Source: Candidatus Saccharibacteria bacterium UBA6224 (GTDB lineage Bacteria > Patescibacteriota > Saccharimonadia > Saccharimonadales > UBA4665). From it: DNA of 64,000 nucleotides. The stretch covers positions 109,641 through 173,640 of the forward strand of contig DJWS01000008.1 of the NCBI GenBank assembly GCA_002441585.1. Reading direction: 5' to 3'. Positions 1 through 8,343 of this stretch are shown here, in pieces. The translations under genes were made by a program, and so were the position numbers. Within the stretch, counting starts at the first letter, position 1. Each line of letters begins with the position of its first letter. The notes beneath the pieces are model-generated. The model was not told the DNA's origin. It saw only the letters and a program-made list of their open reading frames with translations, and did not search any database.

Positions 1-50
1 TCTCGTTTTGCCTGTCGGCAAAAGCTTCGACTTAACGCTACGGTCCTCCT
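1..50 (+). repeat. tRNA-flank palindromic repeat, copy 1 (truncated by window edge)
   Basis: The first 34 nt are identical to 58825-58858, and similarity continues to about position 50 (shared GCTACG and CTCCT blocks). A third, inverted copy lies at 8156-8210. The core is a hairpin with arms TTTTGC/GCAAAA followed by CTTCGACT. The other two copies lie just 5' of tRNA genes and point the opposite way relative to the tRNA, so this copy may belong to a divergent tRNA left of the window. A second hairpin at 54-102 (CAAAATTGCA / TGCAATTTTG arms) separates it from tRNA-Val. Confidence 0.6.
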
Positions 51-109
51 CTCAAAATTGCATTCAGTCGCTACGCTCCCTGGATTGCAATTTTGGACAC
101 TCAAGACGA

Positions 110-186
110 GGGTGATTAGCTCAGTTGGCTAGAGCATCTCGTTTACACCGAGAGGGTCGGGGGTTCGAGTCCCTCATCACCCACCA
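110..186 (+). tRNA. tRNA-Val (anticodon TAC)
   Basis: Full cloverleaf: acceptor GGGTGAT/ATCACCC, D-arm with G18G19, anticodon loop TTTACAC giving TAC, T-loop TTCGAGT. CCA is encoded at 184-186. A rho-independent terminator follows directly. Confidence 0.97.
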
Positions 187-188
187 AA

Positions 189-226
189 TAAAAGAGAGTT
201 TGCCCTAGGTAAACTCTCTTTTATTT
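189..226 (+). terminator. terminator of tRNA-Val
   Basis: Inverted repeat AAGAGAGTTT / AAACTCTCTT with a short loop, followed by a T-rich run. Confidence 0.8.
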
Positions 227-375
227 TATGTGATTGGACACGGTCCACCGACCGCGATTGCTCAGCAAGCGCTAGGTCGGGGAGTTCGGTGGAGCGAGAA
301 CGCGCGCAGAAGCTTGCTTCGAGCACGTCGCAGCGTAGGAGCGAAATGTAATGGAGCGATCCCTCATCACCCCTC
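227..375 (+). repeat. tRNA-Val downstream element with a copy of the tRNA 3' end
   Basis: The 13 nt TCCCTCATCACCC at 360-372 repeat the 3' end of the tRNA (170-182), 190 bp downstream. The stretch between holds GC-rich palindromes such as GCTTGCTTCGAGC around 312-324. An inverted T-arm copy is only weakly visible just after the terminator. Open frames here show no protein signature. Confidence 0.5.
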
Positions 376-393
376 TCAAATTATCGTCAAATC

Positions 394-1620
394 CTACAAA
401 ACATGCGCGAAACGCCACCACATATCCGGTGCGCTGATGGCTGAATCGGTCACGATGGCTGTCGATGAAACCTGGCCATTACTGCCAACCATCACGGTAC
501 CGGCCGTATCGCCGGCGGCGATAGGCGCGCTGGAGGACTCGAAGGATGCCCCAGTATGAACGGCCGCAGGGCGCCATCTTAATAGGCTTACATCTTTAGC
601 AGTCCTGAGCTTTACGGGCTCACTCCATGGCACGTGGTAACTGCCAACCACGCTGCCGGCCGGTATGATGACGGAATTCACGAATTCTTTCTTGGCGCTG
701 GCGAGAAGGGGCAATGTATCATCCATGGCTCGCGATAAGTGAGGTGCGCCCATGATGGCGGTTATGACGGTGACGGTCTTACCGTCGACATTGTGCTCAG
801 CTGCGCCGACAAATACACCGCCGGCCTCGTCGGTATTACCGGTCTTAACCCCAATGATGCCATCACGACCAAGGATGCGGTTGACGTTTCGGATGGTGCC
901 GGCAACTGGTATCTCGGCAGTCGACTGGTTTACTATCTCACGGAAGATAGGCTCCTTCATGGCGGCCAAGGTCAGCTTTATAAGATCATGCGCACTGCTG
1001 ACGGTTTGCGGTGAGTAACCGCTTGGGTCGGCGATATGAGTAGCCTCTAGATCCAGGGAATCGGCCAATTGATTGGCGTAAGTAAGATAGTTTTCTATAG
1101 ATCCGAAGGCCCAAATGGCCATGCTGTCCGCGACATTGTTGGCGGAGGGCAATAAAATGGCCTGCAGGGCTTGGTATTCGCTAATTTGCTCTCCGGCAGC
1201 TACCGGCGCGACCGAGCCGTGCTTGGCCACGAACTCACGATAGATTTCGACATCCCGTTCCGTGAAGGTGATTATCGGGCTAGAGTGTTGGGCTGGCGCC
1301 AGAGGCTTATGGCGCAATATCGCCAGGACCACCATGATTTTGGCAGTACTGGCCGTAGGTGTGGGCTTTTGCTGGCCATGGGTGCTCAGCACCCCAAAGC
1401 CTTCGGCGCCCACGGCAGCCTGACCGTAGCTGGGCCAGTCCAGATGTTCGCTCGAGGCGGCGATATCGTACTTGCTAATCGGAGTTGAACTGGCCGCCAG
1501 GGTCAGATCGGGCTGCCGTAATACGGCCAAGGCGCTGTAGCCGCCCATGACTAGCAGGAGCAAGACTGCGGTTAATCTGGTACGTCGTTTTGGTCGTCCA
1601 CTCATTCTTCTATATATCAT
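394..1620 (-). CDS. dacA: D-alanyl-D-alanine carboxypeptidase (peptidase S11, PBP5/6-like)
   Basis: Penicillin-binding D,D-carboxypeptidase that removes the terminal D-Ala from peptidoglycan stem peptides at the outer face of the membrane. The three active-site motifs are present in order: STAK (Ser about 91, Lys about 94), SAN (about 159-161) and KTG (about 258). One N-terminal membrane segment (residues 17-34) is likely a signal anchor. 408 aa is normal for the family, including a C-terminal beta domain. ATG at 1605 (Met6) is an alternative start: neither start has an SD, and TATGAT lies 10 nt before Met6. The gene is divergent from lemA. Downstream murF and ddl in this window act on the same D-Ala-D-Ala substrate. 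Confidence 0.9.
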   Translation of the reverse strand: MIYRRMSGRPKRRTRLTAVLLLLVMGGYSALAVLRQPDLTLAASSTPISKYDIAASSEHLDWPSYGQAAVGAEGFGVLSTHGQQKPTPTASTAKIMVVLAILRHKPLAPAQHSSPIITFTERDVEIYREFVAKHGSVAPVAAGEQISEYQALQAILLPSANNVADSMAIWAFGSIENYLTYANQLADSLDLEATHIADPSGYSPQTVSSAHDLIKLTLAAMKEPIFREIVNQSTAEIPVAGTIRNVNRILGRDGIIGVKTGNTDEAGGVFVGAAEHNVDGKTVTVITAIMGAPHLSRAMDDTLPLLASAKKEFVNSVIIPAGSVVGSYHVPWSEPVKLRTAKDVSLLRWRPAAVHTGASFESSSAPIAAGDTAGTVMVGSNGQVSSTAIVTDSAISAPDMWWRFAHVL

Positions 1621-1678
1621 ACGTTACTCGAGGTAATCCTGTATACTGTAGCTAGATACTTAAGGAGGGAACCAGAAC

Positions 1679-2242
1679 ATGACCATAGTGATTATCATTG
1701 TTGTTTTAGTCGTCCTTGCCGCCATTTTTGGCGCAATGTACAACAGCCTCGTCCGGCTCAACGTAAGGGCCAATGAAGCGTGGAGCGACATCACCGTACA
1801 GCTGAAGCGGCGCTACGATTTGATTCCAAACCTCATCAACACCGTTAAGGGCTACGCCACACATGAGAAGTCCGTTTTCGAGAACGTGACCAATGCTCGT
1901 GCCAACGCCCTGAATGCCCAAACTATCCCAGAGCAAGCCAAGGCCGAGAACCAATTCCAGGAAACTCTCAAGAGCCTGTTTGCGGTCGCCGAGAACTACC
2001 CCGACCTGAAGGCCAACGAAAACTTCAAGGCCCTGCAGGATGAACTAGTCGACACCGAGGACAAAATCCAAGCGTCGCGCCGCTTTTACAATACGGTCGT
2101 CCGCGATTTCAATACCAAGCGAACTGTTTTCCCGACCAACATTTTTGCCGGCATGCTGGGATTCAACAAGGACAAGGAATTTTTTGAGTTGGATGACGCG
2201 GAGACGGCTGCTGTTCAGAACCCCGTCGAAGTAAAATTTTAA
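1679..2242 (+). CDS. lemA: LemA family protein
   Basis: LemA proteins are membrane-anchored, mostly helical proteins of unknown biochemical role, often encoded next to HtpX-type proteases. An N-terminal membrane segment (residues 3-20) is followed by the family's conserved region (NEAWSDITVQLKRRYDLIPN, about residues 36-55) and the later RRFYN motif. 187 aa is the usual length. The strong SD (TAAGGAGG at 1660-1667) fixes the start, and an extended -10 (TATACT at 1642) lies upstream. It is followed after 35 bp by the M48 protease gene, so the two are probably one operon. Confidence 0.93.
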   Translation: MTIVIIIVVLVVLAAIFGAMYNSLVRLNVRANEAWSDITVQLKRRYDLIPNLINTVKGYATHEKSVFENVTNARANALNAQTIPEQAKAENQFQETLKSLFAVAENYPDLKANENFKALQDELVDTEDKIQASRRFYNTVVRDFNTKRTVFPTNIFAGMLGFNKDKEFFELDDAETAAVQNPVEVKF

Positions 2243-2277
2243 TCTAGCCTTAAGCTAGGGCATCAGACAATATATAC

Positions 2278-3156
2278 ATGTACAGCGAAATTAGTGCCAA
2301 CAAGCGAAAAACATGGTTCATCATGTTTGGCTTCATCGCCATTATCGGACTACTCGGCTGGATCGTGAGCAACATATACGGCTCGCCGAGTTATCTGTAT
2401 TTGGCGTTCATCGTCGGCGGAGTGTATGCGCTAATCCAATATTTCATGGCCGGTAAGCTGGCCCTTAGCCTCAACGGGGCACATGAGGTCACCAAGCGCG
2501 AACAGCCCAGGTTGTATCGAACTGTCGAGAATCTGACTATCGCTAATGGCATGCCAATGCCCAAAGTCTACGTCATCGATGACCCGGCACCGAATGCCTT
2601 CGCTACGGGACGTGATCCTGACCATGCCGTGGTTTGCGCTACTACGGGTCTGCTCGACATGATGACCGACACCGAGCTAGAAGGTGTCATGGCGCACGAG
2701 CTGGGACATGTCAAAAACTACGATATCCGGGTGATGATGATCGTCTTTGGTCTGGTTAGTGCCATCGGCTTGATTGCCGATATCATCTTACACATGTTTT
2801 GGTGGGGCGGGGATGACCGCGAGCGCTCACCGAATCCGGTCTTCATAGCCCTGGGTATCGCCGCGGCGATATTGGCGCCTTTGGCAGCGAGCCTGGTGCA
2901 GCTGGCGGTTTCGCGTCGTCGTGAATTCCTGGCCGATAGCACAGGTGCCATGACTACGCGCTATCCGGAGGGCCTAGCCAGCGCGCTCGAAAAAATCGCT
3001 GCTCACGGTTCGGTCATGCGCAAGCAAAACACGGCCACTGCTCATTTGTTCTTTGCCAACCCACTGAAAGGCAAGGGCATTAGCAACCTGTTTAGCACAC
3101 ACCCTCCCGTAGACGAGCGAATCGCCCGATTACGCGCCATGGGCACAAAGGTATAG
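2278..3156 (+). CDS. htpX: HtpX-like M48 zinc metalloprotease
   Basis: Integral-membrane protease that degrades misfolded membrane proteins. The zinc motif HELGH is near residue 141, and the third ligand is in RREFLADS near residue 214. Four hydrophobic segments (about 14-33, 41-57, 150-172 and 187-207) match the HtpX fold, and 292 aa is typical. It lies 35 bp after lemA, a common pairing in bacteria. The 3' end is followed by a gene for a multi-spanning membrane protein on the same strand. Confidence 0.95.
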   Translation: MYSEISANKRKTWFIMFGFIAIIGLLGWIVSNIYGSPSYLYLAFIVGGVYALIQYFMAGKLALSLNGAHEVTKREQPRLYRTVENLTIANGMPMPKVYVIDDPAPNAFATGRDPDHAVVCATTGLLDMMTDTELEGVMAHELGHVKNYDIRVMMIVFGLVSAIGLIADIILHMFWWGGDDRERSPNPVFIALGIAAAILAPLAASLVQLAVSRRREFLADSTGAMTTRYPEGLASALEKIAAHGSVMRKQNTATAHLFFANPLKGKGISNLFSTHPPVDERIARLRAMGTKV

Positions 3157-3187
3157 TCTATAAAACACAAGGAGCCTCGGTTACAGT

Positions 3188-4144
3188 ATGCCCAGGAAAT
3201 CAGCGACCCAAAAACCTTCCACCAGGACCAGCGCCCCAAAATATCCCACACTAGAGCACGTGGACTCAGACTATCAGACCTACGTGCGGGCGCCCCTGTC
3301 ATCTAGTTGGGCAACTGCTCGCCGAGCAATCAGTAGCCTGTGGCAACAACGCGAGTTCTTCGTCGGTCTAGCCGTGGTTTATTTGTTGCTGGATTTGCTA
3401 TTCGTGCAGAGTTTGGCACAATTCGACGTTAGCAAAATCAAAGTCGCACTCAACATGCCCGACAGCTTGCATCCTAATATCTTGAGCCAAGCTTTCGGGG
3501 TCTACTCATCCCTTTTTACTAAGGCAGCCACGGGCAGCAATGACGCTGGCGGCGCGTATCATTTCTTTATCGTCACGCTAATCAGCCTTGTCACGATTTA
3601 TGCACTGCGTCATATCTACGGCACCAAATCTAAGCGAGTCCAGCCGCTCGATCTCAAGCAATCTATCTACCAAAGCACCGGTCAGCTGGTGCCTTTTCTA
3701 TTGGTGATGGGCATCATGGCAGTGCAGCTGCTGCCAATGATCGCGGCGTTTTACCTATACATGATCATGGTGTCTGGGTCCATCATCACCGCAGCATCAC
3801 AGCAGACTGTCGCGGTATTAATACTGATAATCATCAGTGTACTGACGGCATTTTGGATCGCCCGCACCATCATCGCACTCTATATCGCGACCTTGCCCAA
3901 CATGCGGCCGATGGAAGCATTTAGTAAGGCCAAGGAGCTGGTCAATGGTCGCCGGTTCAGTGTAGGCCGCAAGATTTTGGCGTTGCCGGTGGGTCTGTTC
4001 GTAGCTGCGGCAATAATCGTCGTACCTTGCTTGTTGTTGTGGGGACCGCTGGCCCAATGGGTTTTCTTTATGCTGACCGGCTTTGGTGTCATCGTTGTTC
4101 ATGCTTATCTGTACACACTGTATCGGGAGCTTTTGGGTGAGTAA
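3188..4144 (+). CDS. multi-spanning membrane protein of unknown function
   Basis: No family recognised. A basic Ser/Thr/Lys-rich N-terminus of about 30 residues precedes at least five hydrophobic segments (about residues 56-78, 127-140, 160-190, 200-222 and 262-310). The amphipathic stretch FSKAKELVNGRR near residue 240 resembles regions in large families of uncharacterised integral membrane proteins of Gram-positive type. It starts 31 bp after htpX and its stop overlaps the ligA start by 8 nt, which suggests co-transcription with both. Confidence 0.75.
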   Translation: MPRKSATQKPSTRTSAPKYPTLEHVDSDYQTYVRAPLSSSWATARRAISSLWQQREFFVGLAVVYLLLDLLFVQSLAQFDVSKIKVALNMPDSLHPNILSQAFGVYSSLFTKAATGSNDAGGAYHFFIVTLISLVTIYALRHIYGTKSKRVQPLDLKQSIYQSTGQLVPFLLVMGIMAVQLLPMIAAFYLYMIMVSGSIITAASQQTVAVLILIIISVLTAFWIARTIIALYIATLPNMRPMEAFSKAKELVNGRRFSVGRKILALPVGLFVAAAIIVVPCLLLWGPLAQWVFFMLTGFGVIVVHAYLYTLYRELLGE

Positions 4145-6155
4145 GACACCGGCAGCGCGAGCGCGCGAATTGCGCGAGCTATTGAATGAATATAGTTATG
4201 CCTACCATGTCGAAGACGAACCCATGGTCAGCGATGCGGTATATGACAGCCTGTTCGGCGAACTCAAGCAGCTCGAGGCGGATAATCCAAGCCTCATTAC
4301 TACGGACAGCCCAACCCAACGCGTCGGCAGCGCGCTTAAACAAGGTTTTGCTAAGGTTCGCCACAGCAGCCGGATGCTCAGCCTGAATGATGTATTCGAT
4401 CGGGCCGATGTCGAGGCTTGGGTCAAGCGCATGGATAAGTTGCTGCCAGGCAGCCAGCACGAATTTTTCGCCGATATTAAGATGGATGGTTTGGCGTGCG
4501 CCGTAGTCTACCAAGATGGTGAGTTTGCCCAGGCCGTAACCAGAGGCGATAGCTTCATTGGTGAGGATGTTACCAATAATGTCCGAACCATCAAGAACGT
4601 GCCGCTCCGCTTACGACGAACCAAAGGCTACGAAAAGTTCTTGCAAGGTCGCACCGAGGTACGCGGTGAAATCGTCATGCTCAAAGAAGACTTTCGCCAG
4701 CTGAATGAACGGCAGCAGGCTGCCGGCAAACCGGAATTTGCCAACCCGCGCAATCTTGCCGCCGGTACCATAAGACAACTCGACCCGAAGCTGGTCGCGG
4801 CGCGTCCACTGACTTTCGTTGCTTACGACATGCAGCGCGACGACCCGACGGAGCTGCCAACCCACATGTATGCCTACGAAGCCATCAGCGCCATCGGTAT
4901 TCGGCGCAATCAACAGGCCAGCGTCTTCGATTCATTGGATGGAGTCATGAAATTCGTCGATGCCTGGGACGAAAAGCGGCACGATTTGCCGTTCAATACC
5001 GACGGACTTGTCATCAAGGTCAATGATCGTACCCAATATTCAGAATTGGGCGTGGTGGGCAAGCAACCTCGCGGGGCGGTGGCCTACAAATACGCCGCCG
5101 AACAAGCTACCACCGTGGTGAAAGATATCGTTATAAGTATCGGTCGGACGGGTGCAGCCACGCCCGTAGCGGTCTTCGATCCGGTTGTCGTGGCCGGTAC
5201 CACGGTGCAGCATGCCAGTTTGCACAATGCCGACGAGATTGCGCGCAAGGATGTGCGGGTCGGGGACACGGTCATCATTTACAAGGCTGGCGATATTATT
5301 CCTCAGGTCGAAGAAGTGGTCCTTCGCTTGCGGCCAAAGTCGGCCAAACCGTTCAATATGAAGGACGAACTTCATCGGCAATATCCGGAGCTCGAGTTCG
5401 ATCGCCCGGAAGGCGAAGCCGTTTATCGCGTCAAAGGCGCTACCGGTACGTTGCTGTTAAAGCAGGCATTGGCGCATTTTGCTTCCAAGGGGGCGTTAGA
5501 CATCGATACGCTGGGTGAAAAAAACGTCGCGGCATTAGTGGATGCCGGTTTGGTCGAGGATTTATCTGACATATACAGGCTCACGAAAGACGACCTGTTG
5601 CAGCTCGACCGATTCGCCGAAATATCGGCCCAAAAACTGATTGACGCCATAGCGGCTAAAAAGCAACCGGAGCTAGCCCGATTTATTTATGGTCTGGGCA
5701 TCCGTCACGTCGGTGTACAGACGGCAATCGACTTGGCCAACCAGTTTAGGCGACTCGATAATCTTGGATTGGCCAAACTTGATGAGCTGAAGGCCGTGGA
5801 TGGCGTGGGAGATATCGTAGCCGATTCGATTTATCTGTGGTTCGACGAAGACGAGAACAAAGATTTGTTGGCCAAGTTCCGGGGGCTAGGTGTATGGCCG
5901 GAGGATGTCAAAAGTGTCGGCGGCAAGTTGGCCGGACAGAACTTTGTTATAACCGGTACGCTCGAAACCATGAAGCGCGACGAAGCGGCCGACAAGATAC
6001 GAACCCTGGGCGGTACCTTCCAAAGCAGCCTCGGCAAGGACACGACTTACCTGGTGGTCGGCAAGAACGTGGGCGCCAGCAAGCTTACCAAGGCCAAGGC
6101 CTACGGCACGCAACAGATTACGGAACAACAGCTGATGAAGATGTTGGAAAACTGA
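4137..6155 (+). CDS. ligA: NAD-dependent DNA ligase
   Basis: Seals nicks in duplex DNA using NAD+ in replication and repair. The adenylation motif KMDG (catalytic Lys near residue 118), the OB-fold, HhH repeats and a C-terminal BRCT domain (GQNFVITGTLETMKRDEA) are all present. The start is GTG at 4137, with GGGAG 7 nt upstream giving MSKTPAARARELRELL. This yields 672 aa, the usual LigA length; an ATG at 4083 would extend into the upstream gene. The TGATG junction couples it to the next gene. Confidence 0.97.
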   Translation: MSKTPAARARELRELLNEYSYAYHVEDEPMVSDAVYDSLFGELKQLEADNPSLITTDSPTQRVGSALKQGFAKVRHSSRMLSLNDVFDRADVEAWVKRMDKLLPGSQHEFFADIKMDGLACAVVYQDGEFAQAVTRGDSFIGEDVTNNVRTIKNVPLRLRRTKGYEKFLQGRTEVRGEIVMLKEDFRQLNERQQAAGKPEFANPRNLAAGTIRQLDPKLVAARPLTFVAYDMQRDDPTELPTHMYAYEAISAIGIRRNQQASVFDSLDGVMKFVDAWDEKRHDLPFNTDGLVIKVNDRTQYSELGVVGKQPRGAVAYKYAAEQATTVVKDIVISIGRTGAATPVAVFDPVVVAGTTVQHASLHNADEIARKDVRVGDTVIIYKAGDIIPQVEEVVLRLRPKSAKPFNMKDELHRQYPELEFDRPEGEAVYRVKGATGTLLLKQALAHFASKGALDIDTLGEKNVAALVDAGLVEDLSDIYRLTKDDLLQLDRFAEISAQKLIDAIAAKKQPELARFIYGLGIRHVGVQTAIDLANQFRRLDNLGLAKLDELKAVDGVGDIVADSIYLWFDEDENKDLLAKFRGLGVWPEDVKSVGGKLAGQNFVITGTLETMKRDEAADKIRTLGGTFQSSLGKDTTYLVVGKNVGASKLTKAKAYGTQQITEQQLMKMLEN

Positions 6156-6709
6156 TGACGAATCTGACGTTTATCACCGGTAATATTCACAAGGCTGAAT
6201 ACTTAGCCAAATGGTTGAACGTACCTATTCCACATTACGAACTTGATCTGGACGAGATACAATCGCTCGACTCCCGCGAAGTTACGGCCCACAAAGCCAA
6301 GCAGGCTTACGAAGTTCTTGGTACGCCCGTTCTGGTCGAAGATGTCGCCCTAACCTTTACGGCTATGGGGCGGTTGCCCGGTACGTTCATCAAATGGTTT
6401 TTGGATGAGCTGGGGCTGGACGGTCTGTGCAAATTGGCAGATGGCCTTGAACACAGGGGTGCAGAATGCACGATTGTGTACGCCCTATACGAAGGTAAAA
6501 AGATGGAATATTTCGAGGCTCGTCAAACCGGCAGGATTGCCGATACGCCAAAAGGCACGGGTGGTTTTGGCTGGAATGCTGTGTTCATCCCCGACGGCTC
6601 TCGGCAAACCTACGCAGAAATGGACGAAGCCACTTTCAAGCAGTGGAATATCCGCGCTCATGCTATCGAAAAGCTGAAATTATACCTGGACAAAGCCGGC
6701 TCTGCCTAA
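6155..6709 (+). CDS. rdgB: non-canonical purine NTP pyrophosphatase (HAM1/RdgB family)
   Basis: Hydrolyses ITP, XTP and dITP to monophosphates, keeping deaminated purines out of nucleic acids. The nucleotide-binding motif ITGNIHKAEYL is at residues 7-17, with EDVALTF (about 66) and the terminal GFGWNAVF region (about 133). The ATG overlaps the ligA stop, so translation is probably coupled. 184 aa matches the family. The ORF is open far upstream inside ligA, but only this start gives the conserved N-terminus. Confidence 0.92.
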   Translation: MTNLTFITGNIHKAEYLAKWLNVPIPHYELDLDEIQSLDSREVTAHKAKQAYEVLGTPVLVEDVALTFTAMGRLPGTFIKWFLDELGLDGLCKLADGLEHRGAECTIVYALYEGKKMEYFEARQTGRIADTPKGTGGFGWNAVFIPDGSRQTYAEMDEATFKQWNIRAHAIEKLKLYLDKAGSA

Positions 6710-6721
6710 CGCCGAGCTAGC

Positions 6722-6749
6722 TTGACAATCCGTCCGTATCGGTTATGCT
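6722..6749 (+). promoter_or_regulatory. sigma70-type promoter of the 6.76-kb ncRNA candidate
   Basis: TTGACA at 6722-6727, a 16-nt spacer and TATGCT at 6744-6749. No gene with a matching start follows until 7135, and two terminators lie between. Confidence 0.65.
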
Positions 6750-6756
6750 AAAGGTA

Positions 6757-6876
6757 ATCGTGCGCACAAGCGGCGCGAGAAATAAAAATTTTCAAAACAA
6801 AATTTGCATCCATCCGCCGCAGGGTGGGCGCGCACGAAACAAATAAACCCGGCTTTTGCCGGTTTATTTGTTTCAC
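6757..6876 (+). ncRNA. candidate structured small RNA, short form
   Basis: Between a consensus promoter and a strong terminator. The 5' CGTGCGC and GCGGCG pair with CGCCGC and GCGCACG near 6815-6836, enclosing an AT-rich hairpin. The terminator (AAATAAACCCGGC / GCCGGTTTATTT) follows at once. No open frame is plausible. It lacks the signature bases of SRP, RNase P or tmRNA, so the family is unknown. Confidence 0.45.
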
Positions 6877-7063
6877 TGCCCACACTGCAAACGGGGCCCC
6901 ACAAAATGCCAACGCAGTGCATTTTGTGGGGAGAGGAGGAATGCCACGAAACCTTGCTGAGTCTTTGGCTACTTGATTGCCAAGGGCTCAGCAAGGTTGG
7001 GGGCAGCGACGACGAGGGCGCGCACGAAAAGATAAATCAGCCATAGGCTGGTTTTTCTTTTCA
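6877..7063 (+). ncRNA. candidate extension of the same RNA ending at a second terminator
   Basis: CTGCCC at about 6876-6882 pairs with GGGCAG at about 7000, enclosing two long, nearly perfect hairpins (6898-6931 and about 6950-7000). The 14-nt GGGCGCGCACGAAA at 7016-7029 repeats 6826-6839 exactly, and again a terminator follows (7030-7063). The 5' GTGCGC could pair with either copy. The whole 425-bp gap before corA is therefore structured rather than coding. Confidence 0.4.
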
Positions 7064-7134
7064 TATCACACTCTGGGTAAGCACATCTGTTTATCGAGTT
7101 TACCTGCTATACTTGAGCATAAGGACAAATAAGC

Positions 7135-8064
7135 ATGATCAAGTATTACTACAAAAGTCTTCGGACTGCATCAATCCAGGAAGCAGACGATTATAAGCGG
7201 GGCGCCTGGGTCTACGTCGAAGCGCCTTCCGAGCACGAAATCGAGCTTCTGGCCGAGAAATTCAAGTTGGATAGGGGTATCTTGCAGGATGCACTCGACA
7301 CAGATGAAATGCCTCGCCTCGAGAAGGAGGATGAGGTTAGCTACATCTTCGTCCGTTTCGCGATGATGAACGAAGAAAAGGAGCTGGTAACCATGCCGCT
7401 CCTTTTTGTTTTCGGCAAGGAACTGCTGATGACGGTGTCGCTGGTGCGTTTGCCGCCGTTAGCCATGTTCATCCAAAACAAGATTGAATTCGCAACGACG
7501 CAACGTGCCAAGCTGGTGCTGCAAATCCTCAACCTGGTGTCGGATCATTATGATAACTACATTGCCACCACCAGCAAGCAGATCAAGCTGATTCGCGCCC
7601 ATTTGCGACGTCACGCCATCAGTAACCGAGACTTCGTCGAGTTCGTGACCATCGAGGACGAATTGAACGAGTTCTTGTCCGCCCTGGTGCCCACTAACGC
7701 CACGCTTAGGCGCTTGATGCTCGGTCGTTATATGCCTTTGTTCGAGGAGGACCAAGACATCGTCGAGGATCTGCTGCTCAACAACGAACAGTCGATAGAG
7801 TCTTGCAACAGCAACCTTAAGTCGGTTGCCAACATTCGCGAAGCGTACAGCTCGATCAGTGCCAACAACCTGAACCGGACCATTAAAGTTCTGACCATCG
7901 CTACGGTTATGATTGCCATCCCTAACTTGTTCTTTAGCATGTATGGCATGAATCTACCGTTGCCGCTCCAGAGCCACCCATGGGCTTTCCCGGCACTTAT
8001 CTCTTTCAGTTTGGCCCTACTGCTTGGTGTCGCCCTGTACGGTCGACGCAAGAAGATATTCTGA
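7135..8064 (+). CDS. corA: CorA family Mg2+/Co2+ channel
   Basis: Pentameric divalent-cation channel. The signature YGMN follows the first C-terminal membrane helix (about residues 247-268, with YGMN near 270), and the second helix (about 282-300) ends in the basic GRRKKIF tail. The long acidic, helical N-terminal cytosolic domain is typical, as is the length of 309 aa. The start has AAGGA upstream and an extended -10 TATACT at 7108. It appears monocistronic, since tRNA-Ala with its own promoter follows. Confidence 0.93.
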   Translation: MIKYYYKSLRTASIQEADDYKRGAWVYVEAPSEHEIELLAEKFKLDRGILQDALDTDEMPRLEKEDEVSYIFVRFAMMNEEKELVTMPLLFVFGKELLMTVSLVRLPPLAMFIQNKIEFATTQRAKLVLQILNLVSDHYDNYIATTSKQIKLIRAHLRRHAISNRDFVEFVTIEDELNEFLSALVPTNATLRRLMLGRYMPLFEEDQDIVEDLLLNNEQSIESCNSNLKSVANIREAYSSISANNLNRTIKVLTIATVMIAIPNLFFSMYGMNLPLPLQSHPWAFPALISFSLALLLGVALYGRRKKIF

Positions 8065-8067
8065 GTC

Positions 8068-8096
8068 TTTAAATTAGCCCTGCCATCTGTTAAAAT
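8068..8096 (+). promoter_or_regulatory. promoter of tRNA-Ala
   Basis: TTTAAA at 8068-8073, 17-nt spacer, TAAAAT at 8091-8096. The transcript would begin near 8103 and carry a leader of about 128 nt before the tRNA. Confidence 0.5.
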
Positions 8097-8118
8097 TACT
8101 CTGTTCTCGGATATAAAC

Positions 8119-8155
8119 AAAATCTTAAATCAAGCCGAAGGCTGTTTAAGATTTT
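8119..8155 (+). repeat. hairpin in the tRNA-Ala leader
   Basis: Arms AAAATCTTAAA / TTTAAGATTTT around a GC-rich loop. A similarly sized hairpin precedes tRNA-Val (54-102). There is no T-run directly after it, so it is unlikely to be a simple corA terminator. Confidence 0.5.
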
Positions 8156-8230
8156 GAGAGGACGACCGTAGCCGTGAGTCGAAGTTTTTGCGATACTTCG
8201 CAAAACGAGACAGAGGCGTAAGGGGGACGA
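8156..8230 (+). repeat. conserved tRNA leader, copy 2 (tRNA-Ala)
   Basis: Strongly similar, in the same orientation relative to the tRNA, to the leader of tRNA-Gln (58801-58874). The two share CGTAGCC, AGTCGAAG, a TTTTGC/GCAAAA hairpin, ACGAGA, GGCGTAAG and GACGA, and both end at the first base of the tRNA. The repeat copy at 1-50 is the inverse of 8156-8210. Confidence 0.65.
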
Positions 8231-8307
8231 GGGGATATAGCTCAGCTGATTAGAGCGCAGCGCTGGCAGCGCTGAGGTCCGGGGTTTGAATCCCCGTATC
8301 TCCACCA
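8231..8307 (+). tRNA. tRNA-Ala (anticodon GGC)
   Basis: Acceptor GGGGATA/TATCTCC contains the G3:U70 alanine identity pair. The anticodon loop CTGGCAG gives GGC. The encoded CCA is at 8305-8307. Confidence 0.97.
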
Positions 8308-8343
8308 AATAAAGAGTCGGTCCATAGGACCGGCTTTTTGTTT
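8308..8343 (+). terminator. terminator of tRNA-Ala
   Basis: Stem GTCGGTCC / GGACCGGC followed by TTTTTGTTT. Confidence 0.8.

Noticed and set aside
230..559. 109-aa open frame after tRNA-Val
   Set aside because: It runs over tRNA-associated palindromes and the antisense of dacA, has no SD and has a composition unlike a protein.
5837..6154. N-terminal extension of the NTP pyrophosphatase inside ligA
   Set aside because: It encodes Arg/Gly-rich noise in a second frame of ligA; the ATG at 6155 gives the conserved start.
4137..6157. TGA read as glycine (code of SR1/Gracilibacteria)
   Set aside because: ligA, nusB, ddl and others end properly at TGA, often in ATGA overlaps, and conserved proteins contain no internal TGA.
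6757..7063. RNase P, SRP or tmRNA identity for the structured RNA
   Set aside because: The conserved core blocks of these RNAs are not visible on the plus strand.
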